Origin: Pseudomonas sp. FP2196
GTDB lineage: Bacteria > Pseudomonadota > Gammaproteobacteria > Pseudomonadales > Pseudomonadaceae
Length of the DNA stretch: 64,000 nucleotides
Reading direction: 5' to 3'
Assembly (NCBI RefSeq): GCF_030687715.1
Contig: NZ_CP117445.1
Coordinates: forward strand, 2,166,501-2,230,500
A program made the translations under genes and the position numbers. This document shows positions 1-9,658 of the stretch, piece by piece. The notes under the pieces were generated by a model. The model did no database searches. It saw only the letters and a program-made list of their open reading frames with translations, and was not told the DNA's origin. Every line of letters starts with the position of its first letter. Position 1 is the first letter of the stretch.

Positions 1-3000
1 AATCATCATGAACTGGAAGGGCTCACGGCCGACTACGCTGATCTGCTCGCCCAGTTGCTCGGTCTCCGGATCGAAGTCCGGCGCTTTGCCGACCGGGATG
101 CAGTGATGGCTGCGCTTAAACGCGGCGAGCTAGATCTGCTGGGCACGTCCAACAGTTTTGAGTTGGCCGACCCGGCACTCATCCTGTCCCGTGCCTATGC
201 CGAGGATCAGCCGATGCTGGTGAGCCGCCTCGACGAAACCTTGCCGGTGGACCTGGCAGGCAAACGCGTCGCCATGGTCGAGGACTATCTGCCGCTGGCG
301 AGTGTGCAGGCGTTCTACCCCGAGGCGAGCGTGCAACGTTACTCTTCGGCGATGGATGCGCTCGGCGCAGTGGCGTTCGGCACTGATGATGTTTATCTGG
401 GCGACTTCATCAGTGCCAATTACTTGATCAACACCAATTATCGCAACGACCTGCAATTGGCCGGGCCGTCAGGGCTGGATGCCAATCCGTTCGGCTTTGC
501 GTTGTTGCGCAGCGATGTGCGCCTCAAACGCATCATCGACAAGGCGTTGCTGGCCATTCCCATGGAGCGTCGACAACGTATCGAGCAGCGCTGGAGTGCC
601 GGTGTTGCCGATATGGCCGGACAGTCCCGGGTGCAACTCAGTGCCGCCGAGTTGCAATGGCTGGATCAACATCCTGTGGTGCGGGTCGGCGGCATTGGAG
701 ATTTCGCGCCACTGACTTTTTTTGATGCCGATGGCCGCTTCAGCGGGCTTTCGGCGCAACTGCTGAACTTGATCAGCCAGCGCAGCGGGCTGAACTTCGA
801 GATCGTGCGCGGGGTTTCGCTGGATCGTCAGATCGAGCAACTGAAGGCGGGTGAACTGGACGTGCTGCCGGTGGTGACGCCCAGCAGCGAACGTGAAACC
901 GAACTGCAATTCACCCGGGCCTACCTGAACAATCCGTTTGTGCTGGTCAGTGCATTAACGGCGCAGAGTCCGCGCAATCTGGATGATCTGGAGGGGAAAC
1001 GCTTGGCGATTTATCGCGGCCATCCGTTGCGTGGTTACCTGCAGGAGCGCGTACCTCGATTGCGCTTCATCGAAGTCAAGAGCCCCGCCGAAGGTATGGC
1101 GTTGGTCGCCATGGGGCAGGCTGATGCCGCTGTGAGTTCGTTGGTGGTGGCTCGTTACCTGCTTGCCCGGCATTACCGCGAGCGTCTGCGCATCGCCAGC
1201 ACGGTCGGCGATCAACCGGCCCGCATCGCACTGGCCACAGCGCCGCAGGCGCTCATGCTGCATTCGATCCTGAACAAGGCACTGCTGAGCATTGCCCCGC
1301 AACAGATGGACGAACTGGTTGAGCGCTGGAGCCATGATGTGGTGCTGGAGGACAGCTACTGGCTGCGTCATCGTCGCGAGATTTTCTTTGGCTTCGCCGG
1401 TGCGGCGGGCTTGCTGGTGCTGGCGCTGGGGTGGATCGGTTTTCAGCGTCGGCAGATCCGCCAGCGGCAGCAATGGTTGCAGCAATTGCAGCAAGCCAAA
1501 GAGACGGCGGACGACGCCAATCGCGCCAAGACCACGTTTCTGGCGACCATGAGCCATGAAATCCGCACACCGATGAACGCGCTGATCGGCATGCTTGAGC
1601 TGGCCTTGAAACGCGCTGAGGAGGGTGTGACCGATCGCCTGGCGATTCAGGTGGCGTCCAACGCCGGGCAACAACTGCTCGCCCTGATCGGCGACATTCT
1701 CGACATCGCGCGTATTGAAACCGGGCATTTGTCGCTGGCGCCCGAACGGGCCAACCTGCGGGAACTGGTGGTATCGGTCTGCCGGGTATTCGAGGGGCTG
1801 GCGCGGCAGAAACGCTTGCTGTGGCACATCGAACTCGATGCACACAGCGACGTCGATGTATTGATTGATCCGACGCGCTTCAAGCAGGTGCTGTCGAATC
1901 TGCTGAGCAACGCGATCAAGTTCACCGAAAACGGCGAAGTGAGTCTGCGCCTTGGTGTGACGCCCTTGTCGGCCGAGCGACTGGCCGTGAAAGTGGTTAT
2001 CGAAGACAGCGGGATCGGCATCAGTGCGCAGGATCGGCAACGGCTGTTCAGTCCGTTCGTGCAGGCGAGCAATCACGCGCAATCGGCGCGCAGCGGTTCC
2101 GGACTGGGCCTGGTGATCAGTCGCAGTCTGTGCGAAATGATGGGCGGCGCGGTGCGCCTCGACAGTGAGCCTGGTCGCGGGACGCAAGTTACAGTCAGTC
2201 TTGAGTTGCCTCTCTTGGACGCGCTCCTACAAAAGCCTGCCACCGCTGAAACGTCGGCTGCGACTGCGTGCTCACTGAGCGTTCTGGTGGTGGACGATCA
2301 TCCGGTCAACCGTTTGTTGCTGTGCTGGCAGTTGAGTGAGCTCGGGCATCGTACGGTCGACACCGAGGACGGCCATGCAGGGCTGGAGCGTTGGCGTGCA
2401 CAGCTGTTCGATGTGGTGATCACCGACTGCAACATGCCGCGACGCAATGGCTATGAACTGGCACGAACCATCCGTGACGAAGAGGTCGCGAGCGGCCGGC
2501 CACCCTGCCTGATCCTCGGGTTTACCGCCAATGCGCAGATCGAGGAGAAACGTCGCTGCCTCGACGCCGGCATGGATGAATGTCTGTTCAAACCGATTCG
2601 CCTGCATGATCTGCAGCAGGCATTGAATGGCGCGAGCCCCTGCGAGAGTGATGTCGACTCGAATGAGCAGATTACTCTGACAGAAATCGACCTGAGTACG
2701 CTAGAGCAGATGGCCGGCAATGATCAATCGATGATCGAGCGCCTGCGCGAAGAAGTGCTGAACAACCTGCATCTCGATCTGCAACGACTGGACGATCTGG
2801 GGCATGAGCATGACCGTGGAGGGCTGCGCGAGCTGGCTCATCACATCAAGGGGGGGGCGCAGATGGTCGGTGCCGCGCGCGTGGTTTCGGCATGCGCAGA
2901 CCTTGAAAAGGCTTGCCGCGAGGCCGAAGCCGTCGCGGTGATCATGGCACTCAATCAATTGCGCGAGGCCATGCAAAGCCTCGCGCGACGTCTTCGAGAC

Positions 3001-3003
3001 TGA
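1..3003 (+). CDS. BvgS-like hybrid sensor histidine kinase (5' end outside window)
   Basis: The reading frame is open from base 1, so the true start and part of the sensor lie upstream. The visible frame has about 1000 codons. It shows a truncated first periplasmic solute-binding (SBP_bac_3) domain, a second one at about codons 222-440, one membrane helix at about 460-482, and a HisKA domain with SHEIRTP (His at codon 519). An HATPase follows with N, G1 (EDSGIGIS) and G2 (GSGLGLVIS) boxes. Next is a receiver domain with the phosphoacceptor Asp at codon 809 (ITDCNMP), then a C-terminal HPt domain with HHIKGG (His at about 947). The full phosphorelay His-Asp-His is therefore intact, as in BvgS/EvgS/RocS-type kinases. 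A separate response regulator is expected upstream. The ligand cannot be told from sequence. It converges with dkgB, with only 4 bases between the stops. Confidence 0.9.
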   Translation, partial: NHHELEGLTADYADLLAQLLGLRIEVRRFADRDAVMAALKRGELDLLGTSNSFELADPALILSRAYAEDQPMLVSRLDETLPVDLAGKRVAMVEDYLPLASVQAFYPEASVQRYSSAMDALGAVAFGTDDVYLGDFISANYLINTNYRNDLQLAGPSGLDANPFGFALLRSDVRLKRIIDKALLAIPMERRQRIEQRWSAGVADMAGQSRVQLSAAELQWLDQHPVVRVGGIGDFAPLTFFDADGRFSGLSAQLLNLISQRSGLNFEIVRGVSLDRQIEQLKAGELDVLPVVTPSSERETELQFTRAYLNNPFVLVSALTAQSPRNLDDLEGKRLAIYRGHPLRGYLQERVPRLRFIEVKSPAEGMALVAMGQADAAVSSLVVARYLLARHYRERLRIASTVGDQPARIALATAPQALMLHSILNKALLSIAPQQMDELVERWSHDVVLEDSYWLRHRREIFFGFAGAAGLLVLALGWIGFQRRQIRQRQQWLQQLQQAKETADDANRAKTTFLATMSHEIRTPMNALIGMLELALKRAEEGVTDRLAIQVASNAGQQLLALIGDILDIARIETGHLSLAPERANLRELVVSVCRVFEGLARQKRLLWHIELDAHSDVDVLIDPTRFKQVLSNLLSNAIKFTENGEVSLRLGVTPLSAERLAVKVVIEDSGIGISAQDRQRLFSPFVQASNHAQSARSGSGLGLVISRSLCEMMGGAVRLDSEPGRGTQVTVSLELPLLDALLQKPATAETSAATACSLSVLVVDDHPVNRLLLCWQLSELGHRTVDTEDGHAGLERWRAQLFDVVITDCNMPRRNGYELARTIRDEEVASGRPPCLILGFTANAQIEEKRRCLDAGMDECLFKPIRLHDLQQALNGASPCESDVDSNEQITLTEIDLSTLEQMAGNDQSMIERLREEVLNNLHLDLQRLDDLGHEHDRGGLRELAHHIKGGAQMVGAARVVSACADLEKACREAEAVAVIMALNQLREAMQSLARRLRD

Positions 3004-3007
3004 GCCT

Positions 3008-3811
3008 TCAATCCCAGATGGGCGCAATGCCTTTAGGGCTGGTCAGACGATGGCCGCGATCCAGCGTGGCGATTTGCGCCATGTCGGCTTCGCTCAGCGT
3101 CAGTGCCGTGGCACCGAGGTTGCTTTGCAGGTTGGCGCGTTTGGTCGACGACGGGATCACCGCGTAGCCCGATTGCACGGCCCAGGCGAGGGTGACTTGC
3201 GCCGGGGTGGCGTGCAGACGTTCGGCAATCTGCTGGATCAGCGGATCCTTCAGCACCTCGCCGTAAGCCAGGGTCATGTACGAAGTGATCTGGATGCCCT
3301 GACTCTGGGCGAACTCGACCACTTTGCGATTTTGCAGGTAAGGATGCAGCTCGATCTGGTTGGTCGCGATGTTGTCGGCGCCGACCGTAGCAATCGCCTG
3401 TTTCATCAGGTCGATGGTGAAGTTGGAAATGCCGATCTGCCGGGTCAGGCCCAGGCGTTTGGCTTCCAGCAACGCGCCCATGAACTCTTCGACCGGCACT
3501 TGATCTTCCGGCGACGGCCAGTGAATCAATGTCAGGTCGAGGTAGTCGGTTTGTAGTTTCTCCAGACTTTCCTTGAGGCTGTCGATCAAGCGGTCCTTGC
3601 CGAAGTTGGCGACCCAGATTTTGCTGGTAATGAACAGTTCTTCGCGAGGGATACCACTGGCGGCGATCGCCGCGCCGACATCGGCTTCGTTTTCGTAGAT
3701 CTGTGCGGTATCGATGACCCGGTAGCCGAGCTCAAGGGCGGTGCTCACCGAATCGATGACCACCTGGCCTTGCAGGCGAAACGTACCAAGACCGAAAGCG
3801 GGGACAGACAT
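3008..3811 (-). CDS. dkgB: 2,5-diketo-D-gluconate reductase B-type aldo/keto reductase
   Basis: The 267-aa product is an NADPH-dependent aldo/keto reductase, very close in length and sequence to E. coli DkgB ([10 protein letters not shown] start, [22 protein letters not shown] near the cofactor site). The catalytic tetrad is visible: Asp in [16 protein letters not shown] context (here [12 protein letters not shown]), the Tyr of IYEN, Lys in TSKIW and His in LIHWPSP. The frame opens earlier (3889), but the added 26 residues are non-conserved and the family starts at MSVPAFGLG, so 3811 is chosen. It reduces 2,5-diketogluconate and related aldehydes such as methylglyoxal in the cytoplasm. It is transcribed divergently from the pirin gene across a 237-base gap. 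Confidence 0.92.
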   Translation of the reverse strand: MSVPAFGLGTFRLQGQVVIDSVSTALELGYRVIDTAQIYENEADVGAAIAASGIPREELFITSKIWVANFGKDRLIDSLKESLEKLQTDYLDLTLIHWPSPEDQVPVEEFMGALLEAKRLGLTRQIGISNFTIDLMKQAIATVGADNIATNQIELHPYLQNRKVVEFAQSQGIQITSYMTLAYGEVLKDPLIQQIAERLHATPAQVTLAWAVQSGYAVIPSSTKRANLQSNLGATALTLSEADMAQIATLDRGHRLTSPKGIAPIWD

Positions 3812-4048
3812 TGAGGACTCCAGCGTTGCAGTGGGAATGGGCAGAAGTATCCGCGTCTGCATCCGTGAGAAAAACCGTTGGTGGGGCAAAGCACTGTTGA
3901 CCGTTAGTCACGAATCTTCTGTAGCGTCTCATACCAACGTTCATTGTTCTCCATATAGAACGATGAGGCTGATTTTTGCCGTCTAGTGCATTAATCATCA
4001 TGGATTTAAGATCAATCCATTGCGTCACTCATCAATTTGGAGCTCTCC

Positions 4049-4915
4049 ATGAAAAACATCATCGGTATCTACACCAGCCCGCGTGGGCATTGGGTCGGCG
4101 ATGGTTTCCCGGTGCGCACACTGTTTTCCTACGACAACCTGGGCAAACACATCAGCCCGTTCCTTTTGCTCGATCACGCCGGGCCTGCCGAATTCACCCC
4201 GACCACTGAACGGCGCGGTGTGGGTCAGCATCCACACCGGGGTTTTGAAACCGTCACGATTGTCTATGACGGCGAAGTGCAGCACCGTGATTCCACGGGC
4301 AGTGGCGGCACCATCGGCCCGGGCGATGTGCAGTGGATGACCGCGGCTTCGGGAATCCTGCACGAAGAGTTTCATTCGGAAAACTTCGCCAGAACCGGCG
4401 GCAAACTGGAAATGGTCCAGTTGTGGGTCAACCTTCCAGCGAAGGACAAAATGGCCGCGCCGGGTTATCAGACGATTCTCGACAGCGATATCCCGAGCAT
4501 TGCACTCAAGGACGACGCCGGCAGCTTGCGTCTGATCGCCGGTGAGTTCGACGGTCACATGGGGCCCTCGCGCACCTTCACACCGATTGATGTGTGGGAT
4601 CTGCGCCTGAACGCCGGCAAGTTGCTGACACTGGATCTGCATGAAGGTCGCAATACTGCGCTGGTGGTGTTGAAAGGGACGGTGCAGATCAACGGTGACG
4701 AAGTCGCGCGTGAAGGGCAGTTGGCACTGTTCGAGCGCGATGGCCAGCAACTGACCCTCGAAGCGAACCAGGATGCGGTGGTGCTGCTGCTCAGCGGTGA
4801 ACCCATTGACGAACCGATCGTTGGCCACGGCCCGTTCGTGATGAACACCGAGCAGGAAATCCACCAGGCCTTCGCCGACTTCCAGTCCGGTCGGTTTGGC
4901 CGGATGCATGCCTGA
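4049..4915 (+). CDS. pirin family protein (bicupin metalloprotein)
   Basis: The 288-aa protein has the pirin N-terminal cupin motif GVGQHPHRGFETVTIVYDG, with two of the metal-binding histidines, followed by the third histidine (QHRDS) and the glutamate (HEEFHS). A C-terminal cupin (LTLDLHEGRNTALVVLKG) completes the two-domain fold. Bacterial pirins bind Fe and some act as quercetin dioxygenases or redox sensors; which applies here cannot be told. The ATG at 4049 is preferred over a TTG at 4037 because the family begins at MKNI. No operon partner is visible: dkgB is divergent and a REP pair follows. Confidence 0.88.
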   Translation: MKNIIGIYTSPRGHWVGDGFPVRTLFSYDNLGKHISPFLLLDHAGPAEFTPTTERRGVGQHPHRGFETVTIVYDGEVQHRDSTGSGGTIGPGDVQWMTAASGILHEEFHSENFARTGGKLEMVQLWVNLPAKDKMAAPGYQTILDSDIPSIALKDDAGSLRLIAGEFDGHMGPSRTFTPIDVWDLRLNAGKLLTLDLHEGRNTALVVLKGTVQINGDEVAREGQLALFERDGQQLTLEANQDAVVLLLSGEPIDEPIVGHGPFVMNTEQEIHQAFADFQSGRFGRMHA

Positions 4916-4925
4916 CACTAACCGC

Positions 4926-5011
4926 TGTAGGAGCTGCAGCAGGCTGCGATCCTTTGATCTTGACCTTTAAAAATCAACGTCAAAAGATCGCGGCCTGCGG
5001 CAGCTCCTGCA
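4926..5011. repeat. paired REP element (REPIN), GTAGGAGCTGC family
   Basis: Two inverted arms, tgtaggagctgcagcaggct at the left and gcctgcggcagctcctgca at the right, flank an AT-rich centre containing GATC/AAAGATC. The same family recurs at 11479-11588, 20577-20662 and 54001-54099. It lies between the pirin gene and the channel gene and has no coding potential. Confidence 0.8.
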
Positions 5012-5121
5012 TTGGGTTTTGTGGCGTTTTTTGGCGGGTGTTCGTTCTCTGAAATCAATTGCTCCTACACTTGCCCAATCTGTGCGATCTTCTCGCGATT
5101 GGCCCCCGTCGGAGTTGTTTG

Positions 5122-6564
5122 ATGCTGTCTCTGCTGAGCGAACACCCGTTGTTTTGCGCGTTTGCCCTGATCCTGCTGGATCTCGGCCTGTGGCGTCTGA
5201 TCAGTTCCCGTGGCAGTGAGTGGAAACTGTTGGTGCGGGTGCTGATTTTTACCTTGTTCAGCATTCTGCTGTTCAACGAAGGCCTCAACCCGATGGAGCC
5301 CGCGCCATGGGCCGATAATGTGCCGCTGCATCTGGCGGCGACCGGTTTGCAGATTGGTTGGTGGCTGTTCGGCGCACGCACCCTGACGGTGTTGATCGGC
5401 GCAGTGATGATGCAGCGGGTCGGCCACACCGGGCGGCTGCTGCAGGATTTGCTGGGTGCGGTGATTTTCCTGATCGCAATCATTGCGGCGCTGGCCTACG
5501 TGCTGGATCTGCCGGTCAAAGGCGTGCTGGCGACCTCCGGCGCTTTGGCGATCATCGTCGGTCTGGCCTTGCAGAGCACATTGAGCGACGTGTTTTCCGG
5601 GATCGTCCTCAACACCACCAAACCCTATCAACTGGATGACTGGATCTCCATCGATGGCACGGAAGGCCGGGTCACCGATATCGACTGGCGCGCCACACGC
5701 CTGCAAACCAGTCAGGGCAGCATGGCGGTGATTCCCAATTCGCTGGCGGCCAAGGCCAAGATCATCAACTTCAGTCGGCCGAGCAACATGTTCGGCGTCT
5801 CGGTCAGCGTGCAGGTCAGCCCGCATGCGCGACCCAATTCGGTGATTGATGCGCTGGAGCGGGCGATGCAAGGCTGCCGGCAATTACTGGAAACGCCGGC
5901 GCCGAGTGTGGCGTTGAAAAGTTCTGGTGGCAGCGGTGCGGAATACGAGATCAGTGGTTTCGTCGCGTCGATGGGCGAAAAGCGTGTGGTACGCAATCAG
6001 CTGTTCGATCTGGCATATCGGCACTTGCAGGCATCCGGGGTCAATCTGCTGTCGAGCGTCGAACCTGTCGTCGCGGGCAATCTCTCGCGGCCACGGGCAT
6101 TGCTCGACAGCTCGCCGATTTTCTCGACCTTGCGTCAGGAAGAGAAAGACACCTTCAGCCAGAACATGGCCCTGCAAACCTTCCGCGCCGGCGAGCAGAT
6201 TCTGGGGGCAGGGGAGGTCAGCGATCACCTGTTCATCATTGAGTCCGGCGTGGTCACGGTGACTCTGACGCGCCATGGCACACCGTTCGAGTCCGGACGC
6301 ATGGGGCCGGGTGAAGTGATTGGCGAGGCTGGGATTCTTTCCGATTCGTCGGTGCCCGCCGCATTCACCGCAAAGACATTCTGTGGCTTGTACCGCATCG
6401 AAAAGACTTATCTGAAACCGTGCCTGGATGCCCGTCACGATATCAGCGATGCGATGAAAACCTTGCTTGATTACCGCCTGCACAAAGCTCAGGCCCTGAC
6501 TCAGGACGAGCCGGTGGTCGTGCCGAAGAAAGGCTTTTTGCAGTGGCTGCGCAATCGCGCCTGA
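5122..6564 (+). CDS. MscS-family mechanosensitive channel with C-terminal cyclic-nucleotide-binding domain
   Basis: The 480-aa product has several N-terminal membrane helices (FALILLDLGLWRL, LLVRVLIFTLFSILLF, WWLFGARTLTVLIGAV, AVIFLIAIIAALAYVL). The MscS pore/beta region follows (LALQSTLSDVFSGIVLN, DWISIDGTEGRVTDIDWRAT, VIPNSLAAKAKIINFSRP). From about residue 340 there is a CRP-like cNMP-binding domain (RAGEQILGAGEVSDHLFIIE, PGEVIGEAGILSD). This suggests a membrane channel gated by tension and tuned by a nucleotide. The start is set by ggag about 8 bases before the ATG at 5122; an earlier in-frame start at 5059 would add a non-conserved leader. It is a single gene between a REP pair and a convergent acetyltransferase. 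Confidence 0.87.
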   Translation: MLSLLSEHPLFCAFALILLDLGLWRLISSRGSEWKLLVRVLIFTLFSILLFNEGLNPMEPAPWADNVPLHLAATGLQIGWWLFGARTLTVLIGAVMMQRVGHTGRLLQDLLGAVIFLIAIIAALAYVLDLPVKGVLATSGALAIIVGLALQSTLSDVFSGIVLNTTKPYQLDDWISIDGTEGRVTDIDWRATRLQTSQGSMAVIPNSLAAKAKIINFSRPSNMFGVSVSVQVSPHARPNSVIDALERAMQGCRQLLETPAPSVALKSSGGSGAEYEISGFVASMGEKRVVRNQLFDLAYRHLQASGVNLLSSVEPVVAGNLSRPRALLDSSPIFSTLRQEEKDTFSQNMALQTFRAGEQILGAGEVSDHLFIIESGVVTVTLTRHGTPFESGRMGPGEVIGEAGILSDSSVPAAFTAKTFCGLYRIEKTYLKPCLDARHDISDAMKTLLDYRLHKAQALTQDEPVVVPKKGFLQWLRNRA

Positions 6565-6575
6565 GTGATCCTGCG

Positions 6576-7157
6576 TTACTCGTAGCTGGCGAGTTTCTGT
6601 TCCAGGTGCAAGCGCACTTGCGGCCACTCGTCGTCGATGATGCTGAAGCGCACCGAGTTGCGCTTGCGCCCGTCCGGCATGATCCGTTCGTGGCGCACGA
6701 TGCCTTCCTGCTGCGCCCCTAGGCGCAGGATCGCGTGGCGTGATTTCTGGTTGTTCTCGTCGGTGGTGAACTGCACGCGCACGCAGTTCAGCACTTCGAA
6801 GGCGTGACGCAGCATCAGGTACTTGGCTTCAGTGTTGACGAAGGACTTCTGCCAGCTCGCCGAGATCCAGCTGCTGCCGATTTCCAGTTTGCGGTTGAGC
6901 GGGTCGATCTTCCAGAAACGGGTAGAACCGATCACTTCACCGCTGTCCTTCAGCACGATGACAAACGGCATCACCGTCCCGGCCTCACGGCCATCAATGG
7001 CTTTTTTCAGGTAACTGTCGACGGTGCTTGCCGAGGGTACGACGGTGACGGTCAGGTTCCACAACTCGCCGTCGGCGGCAGCGTGGAGCAGGGCAGCGGC
7101 GTCGCTGTAATGAAGCGGGCGCAGGACAATGCGCGGGCCTTCGAGCATGGTTTGCAT
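6576..7157 (-). CDS. GNAT family N-acetyltransferase (RimJ/RimL-like)
   Basis: The 193-aa protein matches the RimJ/RimL/YdaF branch of GNAT enzymes: an N-terminal IVLRPLHYSDAAALLHAA strand-helix, GSTRFWKIDP, then LEIGSSWISASWQKSFVNTE and LRVQF-like (CVRVQFTTDENN) plus SRHAILRLGAQQEGIVR. The last parts form the acetyl-CoA-binding region. The substrate is unknown; relatives acetylate protein N-termini or small amines. It is transcribed towards the channel gene with 11 bases between stops. The start at 7157 is the first ATG; a second at 7148 is possible and no strong ribosome site decides between them. Confidence 0.85.
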   Translation of the reverse strand: MQTMLEGPRIVLRPLHYSDAAALLHAAADGELWNLTVTVVPSASTVDSYLKKAIDGREAGTVMPFVIVLKDSGEVIGSTRFWKIDPLNRKLEIGSSWISASWQKSFVNTEAKYLMLRHAFEVLNCVRVQFTTDENNQKSRHAILRLGAQQEGIVRHERIMPDGRKRNSVRFSIIDDEWPQVRLHLEQKLASYE

Positions 7158-7284
7158 GGGATTCGGGTCTCGGCAGTGCGGGCGAGTGACGAACGCCTAT
7201 TACGCCGTAGCGAGACGATCCGATGCAACCAGTGCAGTGGCCGCAGGGTCACTATTTTTATCCCTACCGGCAGGAGCCTGGACG

Positions 7285-8079
7285 ATGAAAAACCTGCGGA
7301 TCGCCACCTTCAACGTCAACGGCCTGCGCGCACGTTTGCCCAACCTGCTTGATTGGCTCCAGCGCGAGCAACCGGATATTGTTTGCCTGCAAGAGCTGAA
7401 ATCGCTCGATAGCGCGTTTCCCGCCGCCGAACTGGAAGCAGCCGGTTATGGCGCAATCTGGCAGGGCCAGGCCGCCTGGAACGGCGTGGCGATTCTCGCC
7501 CGCGATGCACAACCGCTGGAAAGCCGCCGAGGCTTGCCGGGCGATCCCGAAGACAAGCACAGTCGGTATCTGGAAGCCGCGGTGCATGGCGTGTTGGTTG
7601 GTTGCCTTTACTTGCCCAACGGCAACCCGCAACCGGGACCGAAGTTCGATTACAAACTGGCCTGGTTCGAGCGGCTGATCAGTTACGCGAAGGATCTGCA
7701 AAGCAGCGATCACCCCGTGGTGCTGGCCGGCGACTACAACGTCGTGCCCACGGACATGGACATCTACAACACCCGCTCATGGCTCAAGGATGCGTTGCTG
7801 CAGCCCGAGAGTCGCGAGTGTTACCAGCGCTTGCTTGACCAGGGCTGGACCGATTCGCTGCGGCATCTCTACCCGGATGATCGCCTCTACACCTTCTGGG
7901 ATTATTTTCGCAACCACTGGCAAACCAACTCGGGTTTACGCATCGACCATCTGCTGCTCAACCCGGCGCTGAGTAGTTATCTGCACGAGGCCGGTGTAGA
8001 CGCCTGGGTGCGTAACGAACCGCACGCCAGCGACCATGCGCCGACGTGGATTCGCATCGGTTCACGCAAGAAGCGCTAG
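7285..8079 (+). CDS. xth: exodeoxyribonuclease III (Xth family AP endonuclease)
   Basis: The 264-aa enzyme has all the ExoIII/APE1 active-site blocks: FNVNGLRAR at the N-terminus, the metal-binding Glu in CLQELK, GDYNVVPTDMDIY with the catalytic Asp/Asn, GLRIDHLLL, and the terminal PHASDHAPTW with the catalytic His. It would cut at abasic sites and degrade DNA 3'-5' in base-excision repair. The ATG at 7285 has caggagc about 8 bases upstream; an earlier in-frame start at 7129 overlaps the divergent acetyltransferase and adds non-conserved residues. Confidence 0.93.
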   Translation: MKNLRIATFNVNGLRARLPNLLDWLQREQPDIVCLQELKSLDSAFPAAELEAAGYGAIWQGQAAWNGVAILARDAQPLESRRGLPGDPEDKHSRYLEAAVHGVLVGCLYLPNGNPQPGPKFDYKLAWFERLISYAKDLQSSDHPVVLAGDYNVVPTDMDIYNTRSWLKDALLQPESRECYQRLLDQGWTDSLRHLYPDDRLYTFWDYFRNHWQTNSGLRIDHLLLNPALSSYLHEAGVDAWVRNEPHASDHAPTWIRIGSRKKR

Positions 8080-8178
8080 AGGCGATTGGTGAAATCAATT
8101 GTCGAAATCAGTGCCTGATCCCGTATACATGGCGACCATCAACGCAGTGACCTGCGGCCCATGCATAAGGACTGAGCA

Positions 8179-9012
8179 ATGAGCGAGCCACGCCTGACGT
8201 ATTTGAAGCTGTACCTGCAACGCCTGGGTTTCAATGCACCGCCGGCGCCGGCGCCGACGCTGGAAACCCTGCGTCAGCTGCAGTTGCGTCACACCGGTGT
8301 CTTTCCTTTCGAAAACCTGGCGACGATTACGGGGGCGCCGGTGCTGATCGATTTGCCCTCGATTGAACAGAAAGTCCTGCACGATGGCCGTGGCGGTTAC
8401 TGCTACGAGCTCAATAATCTGTTTTTTAACCTGCTGCTAGAGCTGGGTTTCGACGCTCGCGCGATCAGTGGGCGGGTAGTCATGAATCAGCCCGAAGGCA
8501 CCTGGACCGCGCGCACCCATCGCCTGACGCTGGTGACCCTGGACGGCGTGCGCTACATCACGGATGTCGGCTTCGGCGGCATGGTGCCGACCGCACCGTT
8601 GATCCTCGACACCGAAGACGACCAGGTCACCCCGCACGAGCCTTATCGCATCGAAAAACAGGCTGATGGCTACATGCTGCGCGCCAACGTTGCCGGGGAA
8701 TGGCGGTCGATGTACCTGTTTGATCTGCAACGCCAGGAAGACATCGATTTCACCATCGGCAACTGGTACGTCTCGACTCATCCCGAGTCACCGTTCGCCA
8801 ACCGGCTCATGGTTGCGCGCACGGGTGATGGCTGGCGCAAGACGTTGAACAATGGCAGTTTCGCGATCCATCGCATGGGCGCAGACAGCGAAAGGCGCGA
8901 AGTGACCGACGTTGCTCAACTGATTGAGTTGCTGGAACAGGAGTTCGATCTGCACTTGCCCGAGCAGCCCCAAGTGCGCGATGCCCTGGCGCGGACGATT
9001 GCGCCAGCCTGA
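8179..9012 (+). CDS. nat: arylamine N-acetyltransferase
   Basis: The 277-aa protein is a NAT-family acetyltransferase. The Cys-His-Asp triad is visible: Cys75 in RGGYCYELN, His114 in ARTHRL and Asp129 in TDVGFGG. The PFENL motif near residue 43 is also typical. It transfers acetyl from acetyl-CoA to arylamines and hydrazines in the cytoplasm; the physiological substrate is not evident. Length is normal for the family. It is 99 bases after xth in the same direction. The next gene (brnA) is convergent, with 3 bases between stops. Confidence 0.94.
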   Translation: MSEPRLTYLKLYLQRLGFNAPPAPAPTLETLRQLQLRHTGVFPFENLATITGAPVLIDLPSIEQKVLHDGRGGYCYELNNLFFNLLLELGFDARAISGRVVMNQPEGTWTARTHRLTLVTLDGVRYITDVGFGGMVPTAPLILDTEDDQVTPHEPYRIEKQADGYMLRANVAGEWRSMYLFDLQRQEDIDFTIGNWYVSTHPESPFANRLMVARTGDGWRKTLNNGSFAIHRMGADSERREVTDVAQLIELLEQEFDLHLPEQPQVRDALARTIAPA

Positions 9013-9015
9013 CGG

Positions 9016-9348
9016 CTAAGGCTTCGCCTCCGGTTCCAGTACCCGACGAATTTCCCCAACCGCTGCCGACAGTTTTTTCTCAAGACTCTTGAGGTCGGCG
9101 GCGGTAATACCTTTCTTGAACTGCCCTCCGTGGTCAGACTCGGTCTGGCCCTGACTCTCTGCGCCATTGAGCAAGGCATGGCGAAGGGTGTTATTGATCA
9201 CCGTCTGATAACCAAACCCTTCGTTTTCCGCCACGGTGCGCGCGGCCTCGATAACCGCATCGTCGAGCATGATGGTGATGCGGGTTTTGCCCTTGGTGGA
9301 CACCACTGCACCACGTTTGCCCTGAGAGAAGTCGTATTCGTCTTTCAT
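9016..9348 (-). CDS. brnA: BrnA-like antitoxin (ribbon-helix-helix type)
   Basis: The 110-aa protein has the BrnA signature: a beta-strand DNA-binding start (KTRITIMLDDAVIEAARTVAE) followed by GFGYQTVINNTLRHAL. Antitoxins of this family bind the partner toxin BrnT and repress their own promoter. It starts 3 bases after the stop of the brnT frame, with a good ribosome site (GGAGG) inside the end of that frame, as expected for a coupled toxin-first operon. The C-terminal 40 residues, Lys/Glu-rich and probably helical, are an extension beyond the core. The function is inferred from family and context. Confidence 0.8.
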   Translation of the reverse strand: MKDEYDFSQGKRGAVVSTKGKTRITIMLDDAVIEAARTVAENEGFGYQTVINNTLRHALLNGAESQGQTESDHGGQFKKGITAADLKSLEKKLSAAVGEIRRVLEPEAKP

Positions 9349-9351
9349 CGG

Positions 9352-9636
9352 TCAAGCCTCCAGAAAATACTCGCAACGTTCGCTCGGTGTGGCGACACGC
9401 GCAGAAATGATTCGTATGACATTCGCTTCGCGGTAACTGTACGCAACCACCAGTAAACGTCCTTTGGCGTCGAGGCCGAGAGTGATCCAGCGTTGTTCCT
9501 CACGGTCGTTGTCTTCAATCGTCAGCGCTCGTTCGTCGTGAAAAACCGCTTCGGTCTCGGCGAGGCTCGCGCCTCTGTGCTTGAGTTTGTTGGCTGCGTT
9601 CTTGCTTTTGTCGTACTGAATGTCGAATGACTCAAT
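9352..9636 (-). pseudogene. brnT: BrnT-like toxin frame with no canonical start codon
   Basis: On the minus strand a frame ending in TGA at 9354-9352 reads FDIQYDKSKNAANKLKHRG, then EAVFHDERALTIEDNDRE, QRWITLGLDAKGRLLVVAY and VIRIISARVATPSERCEYF. This is the whole BrnT ribonuclease fold (about 92 residues). No ATG, GTG or TTG occurs in frame before the conserved region; the first plausible codon is ATT at 9636. An ATG at 9643 sits in the neighbouring frame and meets a stop after three codons (MHN). Removing one base in the cataattg stretch would join it to the toxin frame. So it is either a frameshifted, inactive toxin gene, a non-canonical ATT start, or a sequencing error. The coordinates run from the ATT. 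Confidence 0.65.
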
Positions 9637-9658
9637 TATGCATACTTTATATGTATAA
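9636..9658 (-). promoter_or_regulatory. inverted repeat, probable BrnA operator
   Basis: Read on the minus strand, ttatacata and tatgcataa form 9-bp inverted arms with one mismatch, separated by taaag. The repeat lies exactly where transcription and translation of brnT should begin and covers the out-of-frame ATG. BrnA proteins are known autorepressors, so a BrnA operator is the natural inference. Confidence 0.5.

Noticed and set aside
955..2187. 410-codon open frame antisense to the hybrid kinase
   Set aside because: It covers the membrane helix, HisKA and HATPase boxes of a clear kinase; no features of its own.
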